Assembly (NCBI RefSeq): GCF_000768555.3
Contig: NZ_KN293980.1
Coordinates: 406,947-470,946 of the forward strand
Direction: 5' to 3'
DNA from: Roseovarius mucosus DSM 17069
Lineage (GTDB): Bacteria > Pseudomonadota > Alphaproteobacteria > Rhodobacterales > Rhodobacteraceae
Length of the DNA: 64,000 bases
Part shown: in pieces, positions 7,965 to 17,369 of the stretch
Position numbering within the stretch: the first letter of the stretch is position 1
Layout of the letters: the number at the start of each line of letters is the position of its first letter
Made by a program: the position numbers and the translations under genes
Notes under the pieces: generated by a model
Databases searched by the model: none
What the model was told of the DNA's origin: nothing
What the model saw: the letters and a program-made list of their open reading frames with translations, nothing else

Positions 7965-8627
7965 ATGCGCCGTCTTACTTGCACCGCTGTCACGATTGTT
8001 GCGCTGGCCGGGTGTTCCACCCAGATCGAAGAGGCGGAGTCGGAGCTTTATGCACCGGTTTACCCGGTCGAAGAGGTGCAGCAATCGCGCCTGATGCCGA
8101 CAGGCTCGATCTATGCCGGATACTCCAACGGTCTCTTCGTCGCCGACCGGCGCGCGCGGTCCGTGGGTGACATTCTGACGGTCGAATTCTCCGAGCGGTT
8201 TGCCGCCAGCAAGTCGCAGGCGGCGGGTTCTAGCAAGACCGACAGCTTCGAGCTGGACCTGCCCGACGTTCTGTCTTTCGGCTTTGACGATGGGCGGCTG
8301 ACCAGTGGCACCACCCGCAGCTATGCCGGACGGGGCAATGCCACGCAGTCCAATTCTCTGACGGGCCGTGTGTCGGTTTCCGTTGTGCGGGTGCTGCCCG
8401 GTGGCAATTTGGAAATCGTTGGGCAAAAGCAACTCACGCTCAATAATGGTCAGGAATACATCCGCCTGCGCGGCGTGGTGCGGCCCACGGATATTTCCGC
8501 CGACAACGTCGTGCGGTCTGACCGGATCGCTCATGCCGAGATCAAATATGTGGGTGCCGGTGACGTGGCTGATACCGCCAAGCAAGGCTGGCTGCGCCGC
8601 GCCTTTGAAACCGTGTCGCCGCTATGA
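7965..8627 (+). CDS. flgH: Flagellar L-ring lipoprotein FlgH
   Basis: FlgH forms the outer-membrane L ring. The 220-residue precursor carries a lipoprotein signal with lipobox ALAGC (Cys at residue 17). Conserved FlgH segments are [29 protein letters not shown], the [20 protein letters not shown] stretch and [11 protein letters not shown]. It follows flgG after 11 bases, with GAAGGGG as ribosome site, and its stop overlaps the flgI start (ATGA). Confidence 0.95.
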   Translation: MRRLTCTAVTIVALAGCSTQIEEAESELYAPVYPVEEVQQSRLMPTGSIYAGYSNGLFVADRRARSVGDILTVEFSERFAASKSQAAGSSKTDSFELDLPDVLSFGFDDGRLTSGTTRSYAGRGNATQSNSLTGRVSVSVVRVLPGGNLEIVGQKQLTLNNGQEYIRLRGVVRPTDISADNVVRSDRIAHAEIKYVGAGDVADTAKQGWLRRAFETVSPL

Positions 8628-9751
8628 TGGGCGCGGGTATGTTGCGCTTTTTGCTGTTGCTTGTCTGCCTTGTGCCAGGGGCTGCGCTGGCCGACCGGCT
8701 CAAGGATCTGGCCGATGTGGCCGGGGTGCGGTCAAACCCGTTGGTGGGTTATGGCCTTGTCGTGGGCCTCAATGGGTCGGGCGATGGCAATTCGGGGCTG
8801 ACGCGGCAATCCATGCAATCCATCATCTCGCGTCTCGGGCTCGAGGTGGGGACCAATGATCTGGATGCCAAGAACGCGGCGGCGGTGATGGTGACGGCGG
8901 AATTGCCACCCTTTCTCAAGCCGGGTCAGGTTTTGGATGTCACGGTTTCGACTGCTGGCAAGGCCAAGTCGTTGCAGGGTGGCACCCTCCTGATGACGCC
9001 GCTGATGGGGGCGGATGGCGAGGTCTATGCCATTGCCCAAGGCAATCTGGTGGTCGGTGGTCTGGGGGTTCAGGGCGGTGACGGCTCATCAGTGGTGGTC
9101 AATGTGCCCACCGTGGGCCGCGTACCGCGTGGTGCAACGGTCGAGCGGATGGTCGAGACATCCTTTCTCGAAACTGAATATTTTGTGCTGAATCTCAACC
9201 GCCCGGATTTTTCGACCGCGAGCAATGTGGCCGATGCGATCAATGCGCAGTTTGGCGAGGGCGTGGCCGTTGCCTTTGACGGCAGTTCGGTGCGGGTGCG
9301 TGCGCCCGCCGATCCGGCAGCACGCGTGCCGTTCATGGGGCTCTTGCAGGATATCGATGTCGATCCCGCTGCGCCGCCGGCGCAGGTCATCATCAATGCG
9401 CGTACCGGCACGGTGGTCATTGGTGGCATGGTGCGGGTGACGCCCGCTGCCGTCTCGCATGGCTCGCTCACGGTGCGGGTGAACGAGGATTTCAATGTCG
9501 ATCAGGCCGCAACGGTCGTCAATGGCCAGGATGGCGGCGTGGTGGTGCCGGGCAATGCCGTGGTGACACCGGATACGCAGATTGACGTGCAGCAGGAAAA
9601 CAACCCCGCCTTCGTCTTTGATCCGGGTGTGTCGTTGGCCTCGCTGGTCGATGCGATCAATGCCGTTGGGGCGAGTGCCGCCGATCTGGTGGCCATTCTC
9701 GAGGCGCTGCACCGGGCGGGTGCGCTGCGCGCCGAATTGATCGTGATCTGA
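8624..9751 (+). CDS. flgI: Flagellar P-ring protein FlgI
   Basis: FlgI forms the periplasmic P ring around the rod. The 375-residue precursor has a signal peptide ([18 protein letters not shown]). Family hallmarks follow: [32 protein letters not shown], the [19 protein letters not shown] region, and a C terminus with [26 protein letters not shown]. Two methionine codons are available (8,624 and 8,639). The first overlaps flgH, and the second would give a more usual signal peptide. Confidence 0.95.
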   Translation: MMGAGMLRFLLLLVCLVPGAALADRLKDLADVAGVRSNPLVGYGLVVGLNGSGDGNSGLTRQSMQSIISRLGLEVGTNDLDAKNAAAVMVTAELPPFLKPGQVLDVTVSTAGKAKSLQGGTLLMTPLMGADGEVYAIAQGNLVVGGLGVQGGDGSSVVVNVPTVGRVPRGATVERMVETSFLETEYFVLNLNRPDFSTASNVADAINAQFGEGVAVAFDGSSVRVRAPADPAARVPFMGLLQDIDVDPAAPPAQVIINARTGTVVIGGMVRVTPAAVSHGSLTVRVNEDFNVDQAATVVNGQDGGVVVPGNAVVTPDTQIDVQQENNPAFVFDPGVSLASLVDAINAVGASAADLVAILEALHRAGALRAELIVI

Positions 9752-9764
9752 GGAGCGCATCGCC

Positions 9765-10091
9765 ATGACCTTGCCGCCGCTTGCCACAGCGTTTGACGCG
9801 CGCCAGGCTTCTAGCCTGTCCGACGACAAGATTGCCACCAAGGCCACGCGCGACGCGGACCGGCTGCGCGGCGCGGCGGAGGGCTTCGAGGCACTTTTTC
9901 TCAACCAGATCCTACAATCGGGGCGCGCCGCGTCGTTTGGAGACTCGTTGACGGAAAGTTCTGCGACCCAGACAGCCCAATCCTTGCTCGACAGTACGCT
10001 GACCGAGGTGGGGGCCGGGCGCGCGGGTCTGGGCCTGTCCGAGGCAATCTATCGCCAGTTTTCTGCCCATCTGGGCGGGGTACAGGAGTAA
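9765..10091 (+). CDS. flgJ: Rod-binding protein FlgJ, single-domain form
   Basis: The 108-residue protein has only the rod-capping domain of FlgJ, with AAEGFEALFLNQILQSGRA and the GLGLSEAIYRQF ending. The muramidase domain that follows in enterobacterial FlgJ is absent, as is usual in alphaproteobacteria. A separate lytic transglycosylase gene (15,400-16,176) probably supplies the peptidoglycan cutting. It sits 13 bases after flgI and 3 bases before flgK. Confidence 0.88.
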   Translation: MTLPPLATAFDARQASSLSDDKIATKATRDADRLRGAAEGFEALFLNQILQSGRAASFGDSLTESSATQTAQSLLDSTLTEVGAGRAGLGLSEAIYRQFSAHLGGVQE

Positions 10092-10094
10092 ACC

Positions 10095-13000
10095 ATGGTC
10101 GACCTCATGGACATCGGGCGCGGCGGGGTTCTGGCCTATCGTACGGCTCTTGGTGTGACTGGCGAGAATATCGCCAATGTCGACACGGCCGGCTATCGCC
10201 GCCGCGATGCGGTGATGCAGGAAGTGGGCGTGGGCGGTGGCGTGGACGTGGTGGACATCCGCCGCGCCTTTGACGGGCTGGTGGCCGCGCGCAGCCGCGA
10301 TGCCCAGAGCACGTTGGGAGCGGCAGAGACCCATCTGAGCCATGTGCAGGCGCTGGAAGATCGGCTTTTGCCGGGTGAGGGTGGCTTGCCCGATCTGCTG
10401 GACGGATTTTTCGATGCGCTCGACGGGCTGTCACAGGTGCCTGAGGATCAAGGGCTGCGGCAAGCGGTTTTGAGTGCAAGTACAGCGCTGGCCGGGGGGG
10501 TGGCCGATTTGGCCGAAGGGATCGACGTGCTGACGCGCAACGTGCGCGAAGAGACAGCTCAGACCGTGGAGCGGGCCAACACCGTATTGAGCGGTTTGGC
10601 CGAGGTTCAGGAACAATTGGCGCAGGTGACCGATGAGCGCGCGCGCAATCCTCTGTTGGATCAGCGCGACCGGCTCTTGGTCAATTTGGCGGAACTTGTG
10701 TCGATAGATGTCGACTTGGATGACGCAGGCCGCGCGACGGTGCGGCTTGGGGCCGATGGCAGCGGGCCGATGGTTCTGGAGCGCGGCCGCGCCGGGCGGA
10801 TCGAGCAGGGCACGGCGGGGCGCTACATTGTCACGTCCGCCGATACCAAGGCGGTCGAGGTGCAGACCAGCCTGCGCGGCGGGATGCTGGGTGGGCTGGC
10901 GGATGCGGCAGGAGCCATGGCGCAGGCGGCCTCTGATCTCGACCTCTGGGCCAGCCGGATGGCCGAGGAAATCAACGCGGTGCATTCCCAAGGCCTGACG
11001 CCTACGGGCGGGCGCGGCGGAGCGCTCTTTTCCGTGTCAGGATGGGAGGCGGCGCCGGGCGCGCTGATGCGTGGCACGGGCGCGGCCAGTGTGACAATCA
11101 TGGATGCGGGTATCATGCCCGAAGGGCCGCTGACCTTGGTGCAGGACGCGCCCACTGGCTTGTGGCAGGCGCGCGATGCGGCGGGGCAGATTCTGGCGAC
11201 AGGCGAACAGACCCTCAGCCTGCCGGGATTGCGGATCGAAATGAGCGGCGTGCCGCAGGATGGCGATCGGATCACGCTGACGCGGCAGGATGCCTCAGCG
11301 CGGCATATGACCATGGTGCTGGACGACCCGCAGGGGATTGCCGCCGCAGGCACGTTGACGGTCAGCGCCGTACCGGGCAATCGCAGTACGGCCACGTTGA
11401 GCGCCACGTCGCTGAGCACACAGGTCGCTGGGCCGCGTGATCTGTCGGGGATTTTAAGCGCTGAGCCAGTCGAATTCCTGAGTGCGGGTGTGGTCGGGGT
11501 GATCCCGGCGGGCCATGCTGAGGCCGCTTTGTCAGTGCAGCCGCGCTTTGCGGCGATGGATCTTGGGCCGCTTGCAGGGGCGACGCCACAGGTGTTGAGC
11601 CTGACCACGCCTGAAGGTGTGACGCAATTCGCGCTGCCTGCGGGGCTGACGAGCGACGCGCTGGCGGCGGCACTCAACACCGGTGCTGTGCAAACCATCG
11701 AGGGCGAGAGCCTGAGCGCCTTTGGGCTCATGGCTGAGGGCGCAGGCGACACGCTGAGTCTTTTGGCGCGCGATGGGGCGTTGCCCCTCTCGGCCAGCCT
11801 TGCGACTGATCTGGGCAGCCTGGCGGGCGTGGTGGTCGCGGATGCGGCGCCAGCGGCGGCGCTGTCGGTCTTTACCCGCGACGGGCGGCAACTCTCTGGT
11901 CCCCCTCTGGGCACGAGCGCGGCTGCGGCGCTGCTGACGCCGGAAAACGGATTCTTCCCCGATGCGTCCTATAATGCCGATTACCTAGACGGGGCCGCAC
12001 CCTATGGCGGGCTGAGCCTGACGCGGCAATCGGTCAGTGGCGATCACGTGGCACTCTTGGGGCAGGCGGGCGGGATTGCCACCTGGACTGGCACCACCCC
12101 GGCCCCGGCCAATCCGAGCGTAGAGATCGGCTATGAGGGGGCCACACAATCAAGCACGCTGCGCCTGCCCGAAGGGGCCAATGCGGCCTGGGCAGCGCAG
12201 GAACTGACAACCGCCCTGCCGGTGCGCGCCGAGGCGGAAACCCGTCTGTCGCTGGATGTGCCCACAAGTGGCGTGTTGTCCTTTCAGCTTTCCGGGCAGA
12301 ACCTGACACCCTTGGCGGTCGAGGCCGATCTGGGCGCGGTCGGTGCAGCAGGGCTGCAAGCGGCCATCAATGCACAGTCGGGGGCGACGGGCATCCGTGC
12401 TGAACTTGCCCCCAACGGCGGGCGGCTGGTGCTGGTCGAGGCGAGTGGTGCGGATATATCTATAAGCCGCGTGGTCCATTCCGGGGCCGAGCCCGTGACG
12501 CTCACACGGCTGGCACCGGATGGCGCGGCGTTGGGCACGGCAAGCCTTGGGGCCGGTGGGCCAGATGCGGCGCGGATTTCCGGCACGGTGCGCCTGAGCG
12601 GCAGTGCCGGCTTTGGCGTTACCGAGAATGGTATATTGCAGACGGCGGAGCCTGATGGATTTGCCAATGGTCTTATTGCGCGGCAGACCAGTGCTGCGGG
12701 TGCTGAAGTGACCCTGACACCGGCCGAGCCGGGACCGGGGGATCAGAGCCTGCGGCGGATCAGCGTAACCGGGGCCGATGGCCGCGTGGTGACGGCCGAG
12801 GCCGATCCGGCGCTGGGTTCGGGGGCGGCCATGGCGCGGGCGCTGGCCGCCGAACTGCGCGCGACGGCCCCGGCCAGCCGGATCACCGGCGCGGCGCTCA
12901 CCGCGTTGCCGCCCGAGGGCGCGCAGATGCGCGTGAGCCTTGGGACGCAGGATTATGGCATCCGCATGAGTGGTGGTGTGCCGGTGGTGAGCGGCCCTGA

Positions 13001-14102
13001 AGAGGGTCGCGTAACCGCGCGGTTCGACGAAAACAACCGCCTTGTTCTCGAGACCGAGGGTGGCACGCTAGACGGTTCCGCGCTGCGCCTGCCTGGCGAT
13101 GCGGGCGAGTCGGCACGCTTTGGCATGGGGGTGGGCAATGCGCCGGTGACAACTGTCATTGGCCAGCCGTTCGATGCCGGGAGCCTGCCCTCGAGTTTCA
13201 CCATCAAGCTCAACGGGCAAGAGCATTTTGTCAGCGTGTCAGCAGGGGCGGTCGTGCTGCCCGCGACCTTCCCCGGCACGGGCCATATCAACACCGCCTT
13301 TGGCCGGGTTGAAATCCAGTTCAGCGCCCTTGACGGCGAGATGCTGATTGACGCGCAGTCGGGGGCTGCGGCGGCGGGCTTCGAGACCTTGGGCCTGCGC
13401 GCCGAGGTGACAGAGGGCGGCGCGCTGCGGCTGACGGCCACCGATGACCGGGTATTGGCGGTCGAGAGCGTGGCCAGTGGCGGCGGATCGGTGCTGCGCC
13501 TCAACGACATTCCCGACGAGGATCTTATCGTGGTCATGGGCGGCACGGGGGCCTTGCGGCTTGCCGGTGGGATCAGCGACGCCCCCGCCACTGAGCGCGC
13601 GCGCGAACTGCGGGTTCTGGATGCCACCACCGGTCTTGTCGGCCTCTTTGACAGCGAGAGCGGCGCACATCTGGCGTCGCGCACGCTGGATGCGGCAGGC
13701 ACCACGCGTTTCGGCGATCTCGAGGTGACATTGGGGGGCGGGCGCGTGACAGGCGACCGATACCTCTTGTCGCCCAGCAGCGGCGGGGCCGGGGACGGGC
13801 GCAGCATCGAGACGCTGGCCAACCTGCGGCAGCGCGATGGGCTGACCGGGCGGGGCGGCTATGCCACCGGCTTTGCCAGCCTGCAACAGCGGGCGGGTGC
13901 GCAGGTCACGGCCAGCGAAAGCCGGGTCGCCACCGCCGAGGCCGAGGCCGAGAGTGCGGCACGCGCCGAATCCGAATTGGGCGGTGTTGATCTCGATGCC
14001 GAGGCGGCGCAATTGATGCAACAGCAACAGGCCTATCAGGCCAATGCGCAGGTTCTTTCCGTGGCGCGGTCCCTCTTCGACACCCTGCTGCAAGCAATAT
14101 GA
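10095..14102 (+). CDS. flgK: Giant hook-associated protein 1, FlgK
   Basis: FlgK forms the first hook-filament junction layer. At 1,335 residues it is more than twice the common length of 450-650. The N terminus (GVTGENIANVDTAGYRRRDA) and the coiled region with RNPLLDQRDRLLVNLAELVS are typical. The C terminus (AAQLMQQQQAYQANAQVLSV) is the classical D0 helix. Between about residues 300 and 1,250 lies a long beta-rich, Gly/Ala/Thr-rich region with no recognised family, presumably surface-exposed domains. The frame is open throughout and flgL follows 8 bases later, so it is not a fusion artefact. Confidence 0.9.
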   Translation: MVDLMDIGRGGVLAYRTALGVTGENIANVDTAGYRRRDAVMQEVGVGGGVDVVDIRRAFDGLVAARSRDAQSTLGAAETHLSHVQALEDRLLPGEGGLPDLLDGFFDALDGLSQVPEDQGLRQAVLSASTALAGGVADLAEGIDVLTRNVREETAQTVERANTVLSGLAEVQEQLAQVTDERARNPLLDQRDRLLVNLAELVSIDVDLDDAGRATVRLGADGSGPMVLERGRAGRIEQGTAGRYIVTSADTKAVEVQTSLRGGMLGGLADAAGAMAQAASDLDLWASRMAEEINAVHSQGLTPTGGRGGALFSVSGWEAAPGALMRGTGAASVTIMDAGIMPEGPLTLVQDAPTGLWQARDAAGQILATGEQTLSLPGLRIEMSGVPQDGDRITLTRQDASARHMTMVLDDPQGIAAAGTLTVSAVPGNRSTATLSATSLSTQVAGPRDLSGILSAEPVEFLSAGVVGVIPAGHAEAALSVQPRFAAMDLGPLAGATPQVLSLTTPEGVTQFALPAGLTSDALAAALNTGAVQTIEGESLSAFGLMAEGAGDTLSLLARDGALPLSASLATDLGSLAGVVVADAAPAAALSVFTRDGRQLSGPPLGTSAAAALLTPENGFFPDASYNADYLDGAAPYGGLSLTRQSVSGDHVALLGQAGGIATWTGTTPAPANPSVEIGYEGATQSSTLRLPEGANAAWAAQELTTALPVRAEAETRLSLDVPTSGVLSFQLSGQNLTPLAVEADLGAVGAAGLQAAINAQSGATGIRAELAPNGGRLVLVEASGADISISRVVHSGAEPVTLTRLAPDGAALGTASLGAGGPDAARISGTVRLSGSAGFGVTENGILQTAEPDGFANGLIARQTSAAGAEVTLTPAEPGPGDQSLRRISVTGADGRVVTAEADPALGSGAAMARALAAELRATAPASRITGAALTALPPEGAQMRVSLGTQDYGIRMSGGVPVVSGPEEGRVTARFDENNRLVLETEGGTLDGSALRLPGDAGESARFGMGVGNAPVTTVIGQPFDAGSLPSSFTIKLNGQEHFVSVSAGAVVLPATFPGTGHINTAFGRVEIQFSALDGEMLIDAQSGAAAAGFETLGLRAEVTEGGALRLTATDDRVLAVESVASGGGSVLRLNDIPDEDLIVVMGGTGALRLAGGISDAPATERARELRVLDATTGLVGLFDSESGAHLASRTLDAAGTTRFGDLEVTLGGGRVTGDRYLLSPSSGGAGDGRSIETLANLRQRDGLTGRGGYATGFASLQQRAGAQVTASESRVATAEAEAESAARAESELGGVDLDAEAAQLMQQQQAYQANAQVLSVARSLFDTLLQAI

Positions 14103-14110
14103 GGCTCTGA

Positions 14111-15349
14111 ATGAGTATCGGCACCAGTTTTTTTCACAACGTCACCACGCGCAACCTGTCGCAGGTGAATGAGCGGATTTCTGATCTTCAGGGGCAAATT
14201 TCCTCTGGTGTGAACGATCCGCGCCCCTCTGCCGATCCGGTGCGCGCGCTGCGCTTGTCGGCGGCGAAAGAGCAGCAAGAGGCGCTAGATCGCTATTCAA
14301 ACAATCTTGAGCGGGCCGGCGCGCGGCTGGATCAGGCCGATACGGTTCTGTCTGAGGCGGGAAATGTCATGCGCCGGATTGGCGAATTGGCGCTGCGCGC
14401 GGCCTCTGACACGGCGACGGCGACAGAGCGCGACAGTATCAGCACCGAGGTGCGCGCGCTGCGTGACAGTCTTTTGGGCCTTGCCAATGCCCGTGACGAG
14501 AGCGGTCGCGCGCTGTTCGGCGGTTATGGCACGCAATCCGATCCGTTTCTTGATGGCCCAGGGGGCGTGGTCTATCAGGGCGATGGCGGGCAATCGCGGT
14601 TGCAAGTGTCGGAATCCCTGAGCTTGCCCACAGGCCTAAGCGGGGATGCGGTCTTTGCCATGGGGGCAGAAGGCGGTGATGTCTTTGCCGTGATCGACGA
14701 TTTTCTGGGTAGCCTGTCCACGGCCAGCAGTGCGCCGCGCGCCAGTGCCACGGGGGCTGGGCAACTGAGCCTTGATCCGGCGTTGACCCGAGCACCCGCA
14801 GAGTGGACGATGACACTTGAAGGGCCATTGGGAACGGCGAAGGTGCCGTTTGTTGCCGCCGAAGGGGCCATGTCGGGCGCAGTCGAGGCGATTAATGCCC
14901 AGACCACGGCCACCGGCATCAGCGCAGCCTTTGACCCCGAAACTGGCGGTCTGATCCTGACGGCCGAGGGCCCTGTTACGGTTTCGAATGTCGCCCGCCA
15001 GCCAGATGCGGGCGGGGTGCTGATGGTGGCGCGCGATGCCGAAGGGGGCACACAGGCGCTGGTGCCACAAGGCCGCACGCGAGATGCGGTGATCGACCGG
15101 CTGCGCGGGGCGTCCGAGCATTTGATCGACCAACGCACGCAGCTGGGGGCCTTGTCTGCGGATGCCGCGCGGCATTCGGACTTGATCGACAACCGCAAGC
15201 TCGCGATGAGCCAAGCGGTGTCGGGGCTGGAGGACCTGGATCTTGCCAATGCGCTGACCAAACTTCAGCAATCCATGCTGACGCGGGATGCCACCCAACA
15301 GGCCTATGTGCGGATCACGCAGCAGAGCCTTTTTGATTTTCTGCGCTGA
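14111..15349 (+). CDS. flgL: Flagellar hook-associated protein 3, FlgL
   Basis: FlgL is the second junction protein and a flagellin homologue. The 412-residue product opens with a flagellin-like helix (NVTTRNLSQVNERISDLQGQ, SSGVNDPRPSADPVRALRLS) and ends with the pairing helix DLANALTKLQQSMLTRDATQ...TQQSLFDFLR. The central part is variable. It completes the flgGHIJKL operon. Length is at the upper end for the family. Confidence 0.92.
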   Translation: MSIGTSFFHNVTTRNLSQVNERISDLQGQISSGVNDPRPSADPVRALRLSAAKEQQEALDRYSNNLERAGARLDQADTVLSEAGNVMRRIGELALRAASDTATATERDSISTEVRALRDSLLGLANARDESGRALFGGYGTQSDPFLDGPGGVVYQGDGGQSRLQVSESLSLPTGLSGDAVFAMGAEGGDVFAVIDDFLGSLSTASSAPRASATGAGQLSLDPALTRAPAEWTMTLEGPLGTAKVPFVAAEGAMSGAVEAINAQTTATGISAAFDPETGGLILTAEGPVTVSNVARQPDAGGVLMVARDAEGGTQALVPQGRTRDAVIDRLRGASEHLIDQRTQLGALSADAARHSDLIDNRKLAMSQAVSGLEDLDLANALTKLQQSMLTRDATQQAYVRITQQSLFDFLR

Positions 15350-15373
15350 GGTTTTCGGGCCTTGGGTCAAACT

Positions 15374-15389
15374 TGGCCCGAGGCTTGCA
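15374..15389 (+). promoter_or_regulatory. Sigma-54 promoter-like element before the lytic transglycosylase
   Basis: TGGCCCGAGGCTTGCA matches the -24/-12 consensus except one base, with correct spacing. The predicted transcription start (near 15,400) falls on the start codon of the next gene. Either the message is leaderless or this element is not used. Confidence 0.6.
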
Positions 15390-15399
15390 AAGAGGGGGC

Positions 15400-16176
15400 A
15401 TGAAATATGTTATCCTTCTTTGTGTGGCACTATTCTGGGTGCCGTCCCTCGCTCTCTCCAGCTCCGCGAATTGCGAGGCACTGGCAGCGCAGGCCGCCGA
15501 GCGTCATGGCCTGCCCAAAGGCCTGTTGCGCGCGATTGCACGCACGGAATCAGGGCGCGCACAGGGGAAGGCGGGCGCTCAGGCCTGGGCCTGGACCTCG
15601 AATGTGCGGGGCAAGGGCTATTACTATTCCGGCAAGCAAGAGGCGTTGACGCATTTGCGGCAATTGGTGGCGCGTGGTGTGCGCGGCTTCGACGTGGGCT
15701 GTATGCAGCTCAATTATCGGTGGCATGGCGACAATTTCGCCAATCTGGACGAGATGATCGACCCGGCCCGCAACACTGAGTATGCCGCCCGTTACCTGAG
15801 CGAGTTGCGCGCGGAAACAGGGAGCTGGGATGCCGCAACCCGCTATTACCATTCCCGTGATCCACGGCGCGGTGCGGCGTATCTGGGCCGGGTGCGTCAG
15901 GCTATGGCGCGGCTGGGGCCGGTCGGGACCTCCCCCGAGATGGTGCAGGAGACCGAGGTTGCAAGGGCCGCGATGAGAATGGCGGGGCCGATGATCCCGC
16001 CGCGCGAGGCCCCGCGTCTTGCCGATCCCGCACCGCGCGCGGATCGCCGCTTTGCCGGATCGGAGCCGCTTGTGAGCCAGGTGCAGCAGGTCCGCTATTG
16101 GGAAACCGCAACCTTGCCAGAGGGCACCGTTCCGCGCATGCCCGCGCGCAAGACCCCCTACAAGACACGCCGTTGA
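15400..16176 (+). CDS. Flagellum-associated lytic transglycosylase (SltF-like)
   Basis: The enzyme cleaves peptidoglycan, here probably to let the rod pass. The 258-residue precursor has a signal peptide (MKYVILLCVALFWVPSLALS). The SLT fold shows the catalytic glutamate in AIARTESGRAQG, the GCMQLNYRWHGDNF motif, DPARNTEYAARYLSEL, and an AATRYYHSRDP helix. The C terminus is Pro/Arg-rich. The ATG at 15,400 follows a GAGGGGG sequence. Position next to flgL and the single-domain FlgJ suggest the role played by SltF in R. sphaeroides. Confidence 0.82.
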   Translation: MKYVILLCVALFWVPSLALSSSANCEALAAQAAERHGLPKGLLRAIARTESGRAQGKAGAQAWAWTSNVRGKGYYYSGKQEALTHLRQLVARGVRGFDVGCMQLNYRWHGDNFANLDEMIDPARNTEYAARYLSELRAETGSWDAATRYYHSRDPRRGAAYLGRVRQAMARLGPVGTSPEMVQETEVARAAMRMAGPMIPPREAPRLADPAPRADRRFAGSEPLVSQVQQVRYWETATLPEGTVPRMPARKTPYKTRR

Positions 16177-16198
16177 GTGATGGCCAAGGGCCCGATGC

Positions 16199-16212
16199 TT
16201 ATCTTTAGATAA
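16199..16212. promoter_or_regulatory. Palindrome upstream of the sigma-54 activator gene
   Basis: TTATCTTTAGATAA is a perfect 14-bp palindrome, 87 bases before the ATG chosen for the activator gene. The 12-bp core TATCTWWAGATA recurs at 20,588-20,599, with a one-mismatch copy at 20,570. This makes a regulator-binding site likely. The regulator is unknown. Confidence 0.5.
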
Positions 16213-16298
16213 TCGGCGGACTCCTTTTGCACGCATAGGTAACGTCCGAGATGCTGCTATTGAGGATGTATATCCTTAAGCATACCGGATTGCAGCGC

Positions 16299-17369
16299 AT
16301 GACCAGTTATTGGCCCACTTCCTCTATCACGGAACAGTTTCCTATCGACCTGCGTCTGGATGCAGTGCTGGTCGGAGATACGCCGGTGATGCGGCGGTTG
16401 AAGCAGGCGATCAGCATCATCGCGCCGAGCGATGTGCCGGTCCTGATCAACGGACCAACCGGCGCGGGCAAGGAAGTCGTTGCCAATGCGATGCACCTCA
16501 TGTCCGGGCGCACGGGGCCGATGATCCCGGTCAATTGCGGGGCCATTCCCGCCGACCTGCTGGAATCCGAGCTTTTTGGCCATGAAAAGGGCTCGTTTAC
16601 CGGTGCCACTGCGCAGCGGATCGGGCTGATCGAACAGGCCGAGGGCGGCACGCTCTTTCTCGACGAGATTGGCGAGACGCCATTGCATGTGCAGGTCAAG
16701 TTGCTGCGCGCGTTGGAAACCCAGACCATTCAACGGGTCGGGGGCGGCGCGCCGATTCCGGTCAATTTCCGTCTGCTGAGTGCTACGCATCGTGATTTGC
16801 AGCAGGAAGTGGCCCAAAAGCGGTTCCGCGAGGACCTGTTGTTCCGGATCGAGGTGTTCAGCCTCTGTGTGCCTGCCCTTTGCGAACATGCCGAGGATAT
16901 TCCGCAAATCCTGCGGTCAATGGAGCAAGGCAGCCGGGGCGGCAGCACGCTGCAGCTAACCCCCTGTGCACTGGCGTTGCTGATGGCGCAGGAGTGGCCG
17001 GGCAACGTGCGCGAACTGCGCAATTTTCATGATCGGGCGCAAATCCTGTTCCGCAACCGCACCATTACCGAAGAAGAGGCGCGCATCGCCTTGGCACCGC
17101 GCCTGAGCTTTGTTGGGGGTGCCCCTGCGGTCGCCGAGCCGGTGGTTGATGCGGTGCCGGAGGGCGTGACCGATCTCAAGGCTATGCTGGCCGGAAGCGG
17201 AACCCTCGACCTGCGTACCATGTTGCAACGGGTCGAGGTCAAGGTGATTCAATCCGCGCTGGAACTGAGCGAGGGGCGTGTCACTCGCGCCGCAGAGATG
17301 CTGCGGCTCAAGCGGACCACACTCATCAGCCGCATGCAGAAGCTGGGGCTGGAATCAGACGGCCTCTGA
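16299..17369 (+). CDS. Sigma-54-dependent transcriptional activator (FleQ/FleT-like)
   Basis: This is a bacterial enhancer-binding protein that would open sigma-54 promoters of the flagellar cluster. The product (356 residues from the chosen ATG) has no receiver domain. Its AAA+ domain has Walker A GPTGAGKE at residues 52-59, ELFGHEKGSFTGA (GSFTGA replaces the usual GAFTGA sigma-54 contact loop), Walker B GGTLFLDEIGE, and the EWPGNVRELRNF motif. A Fis-type helix-turn-helix closes the protein (VTRAAEMLRLKRTTLISRMQ). Upstream starts at 16,251 and 16,266 are possible. The end overlaps the convergent kinase gene by 15 bases. Confidence 0.88.
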   Translation: MTSYWPTSSITEQFPIDLRLDAVLVGDTPVMRRLKQAISIIAPSDVPVLINGPTGAGKEVVANAMHLMSGRTGPMIPVNCGAIPADLLESELFGHEKGSFTGATAQRIGLIEQAEGGTLFLDEIGETPLHVQVKLLRALETQTIQRVGGGAPIPVNFRLLSATHRDLQQEVAQKRFREDLLFRIEVFSLCVPALCEHAEDIPQILRSMEQGSRGGSTLQLTPCALALLMAQEWPGNVRELRNFHDRAQILFRNRTITEEEARIALAPRLSFVGGAPAVAEPVVDAVPEGVTDLKAMLAGSGTLDLRTMLQRVEVKVIQSALELSEGRVTRAAEMLRLKRTTLISRMQKLGLESDGL

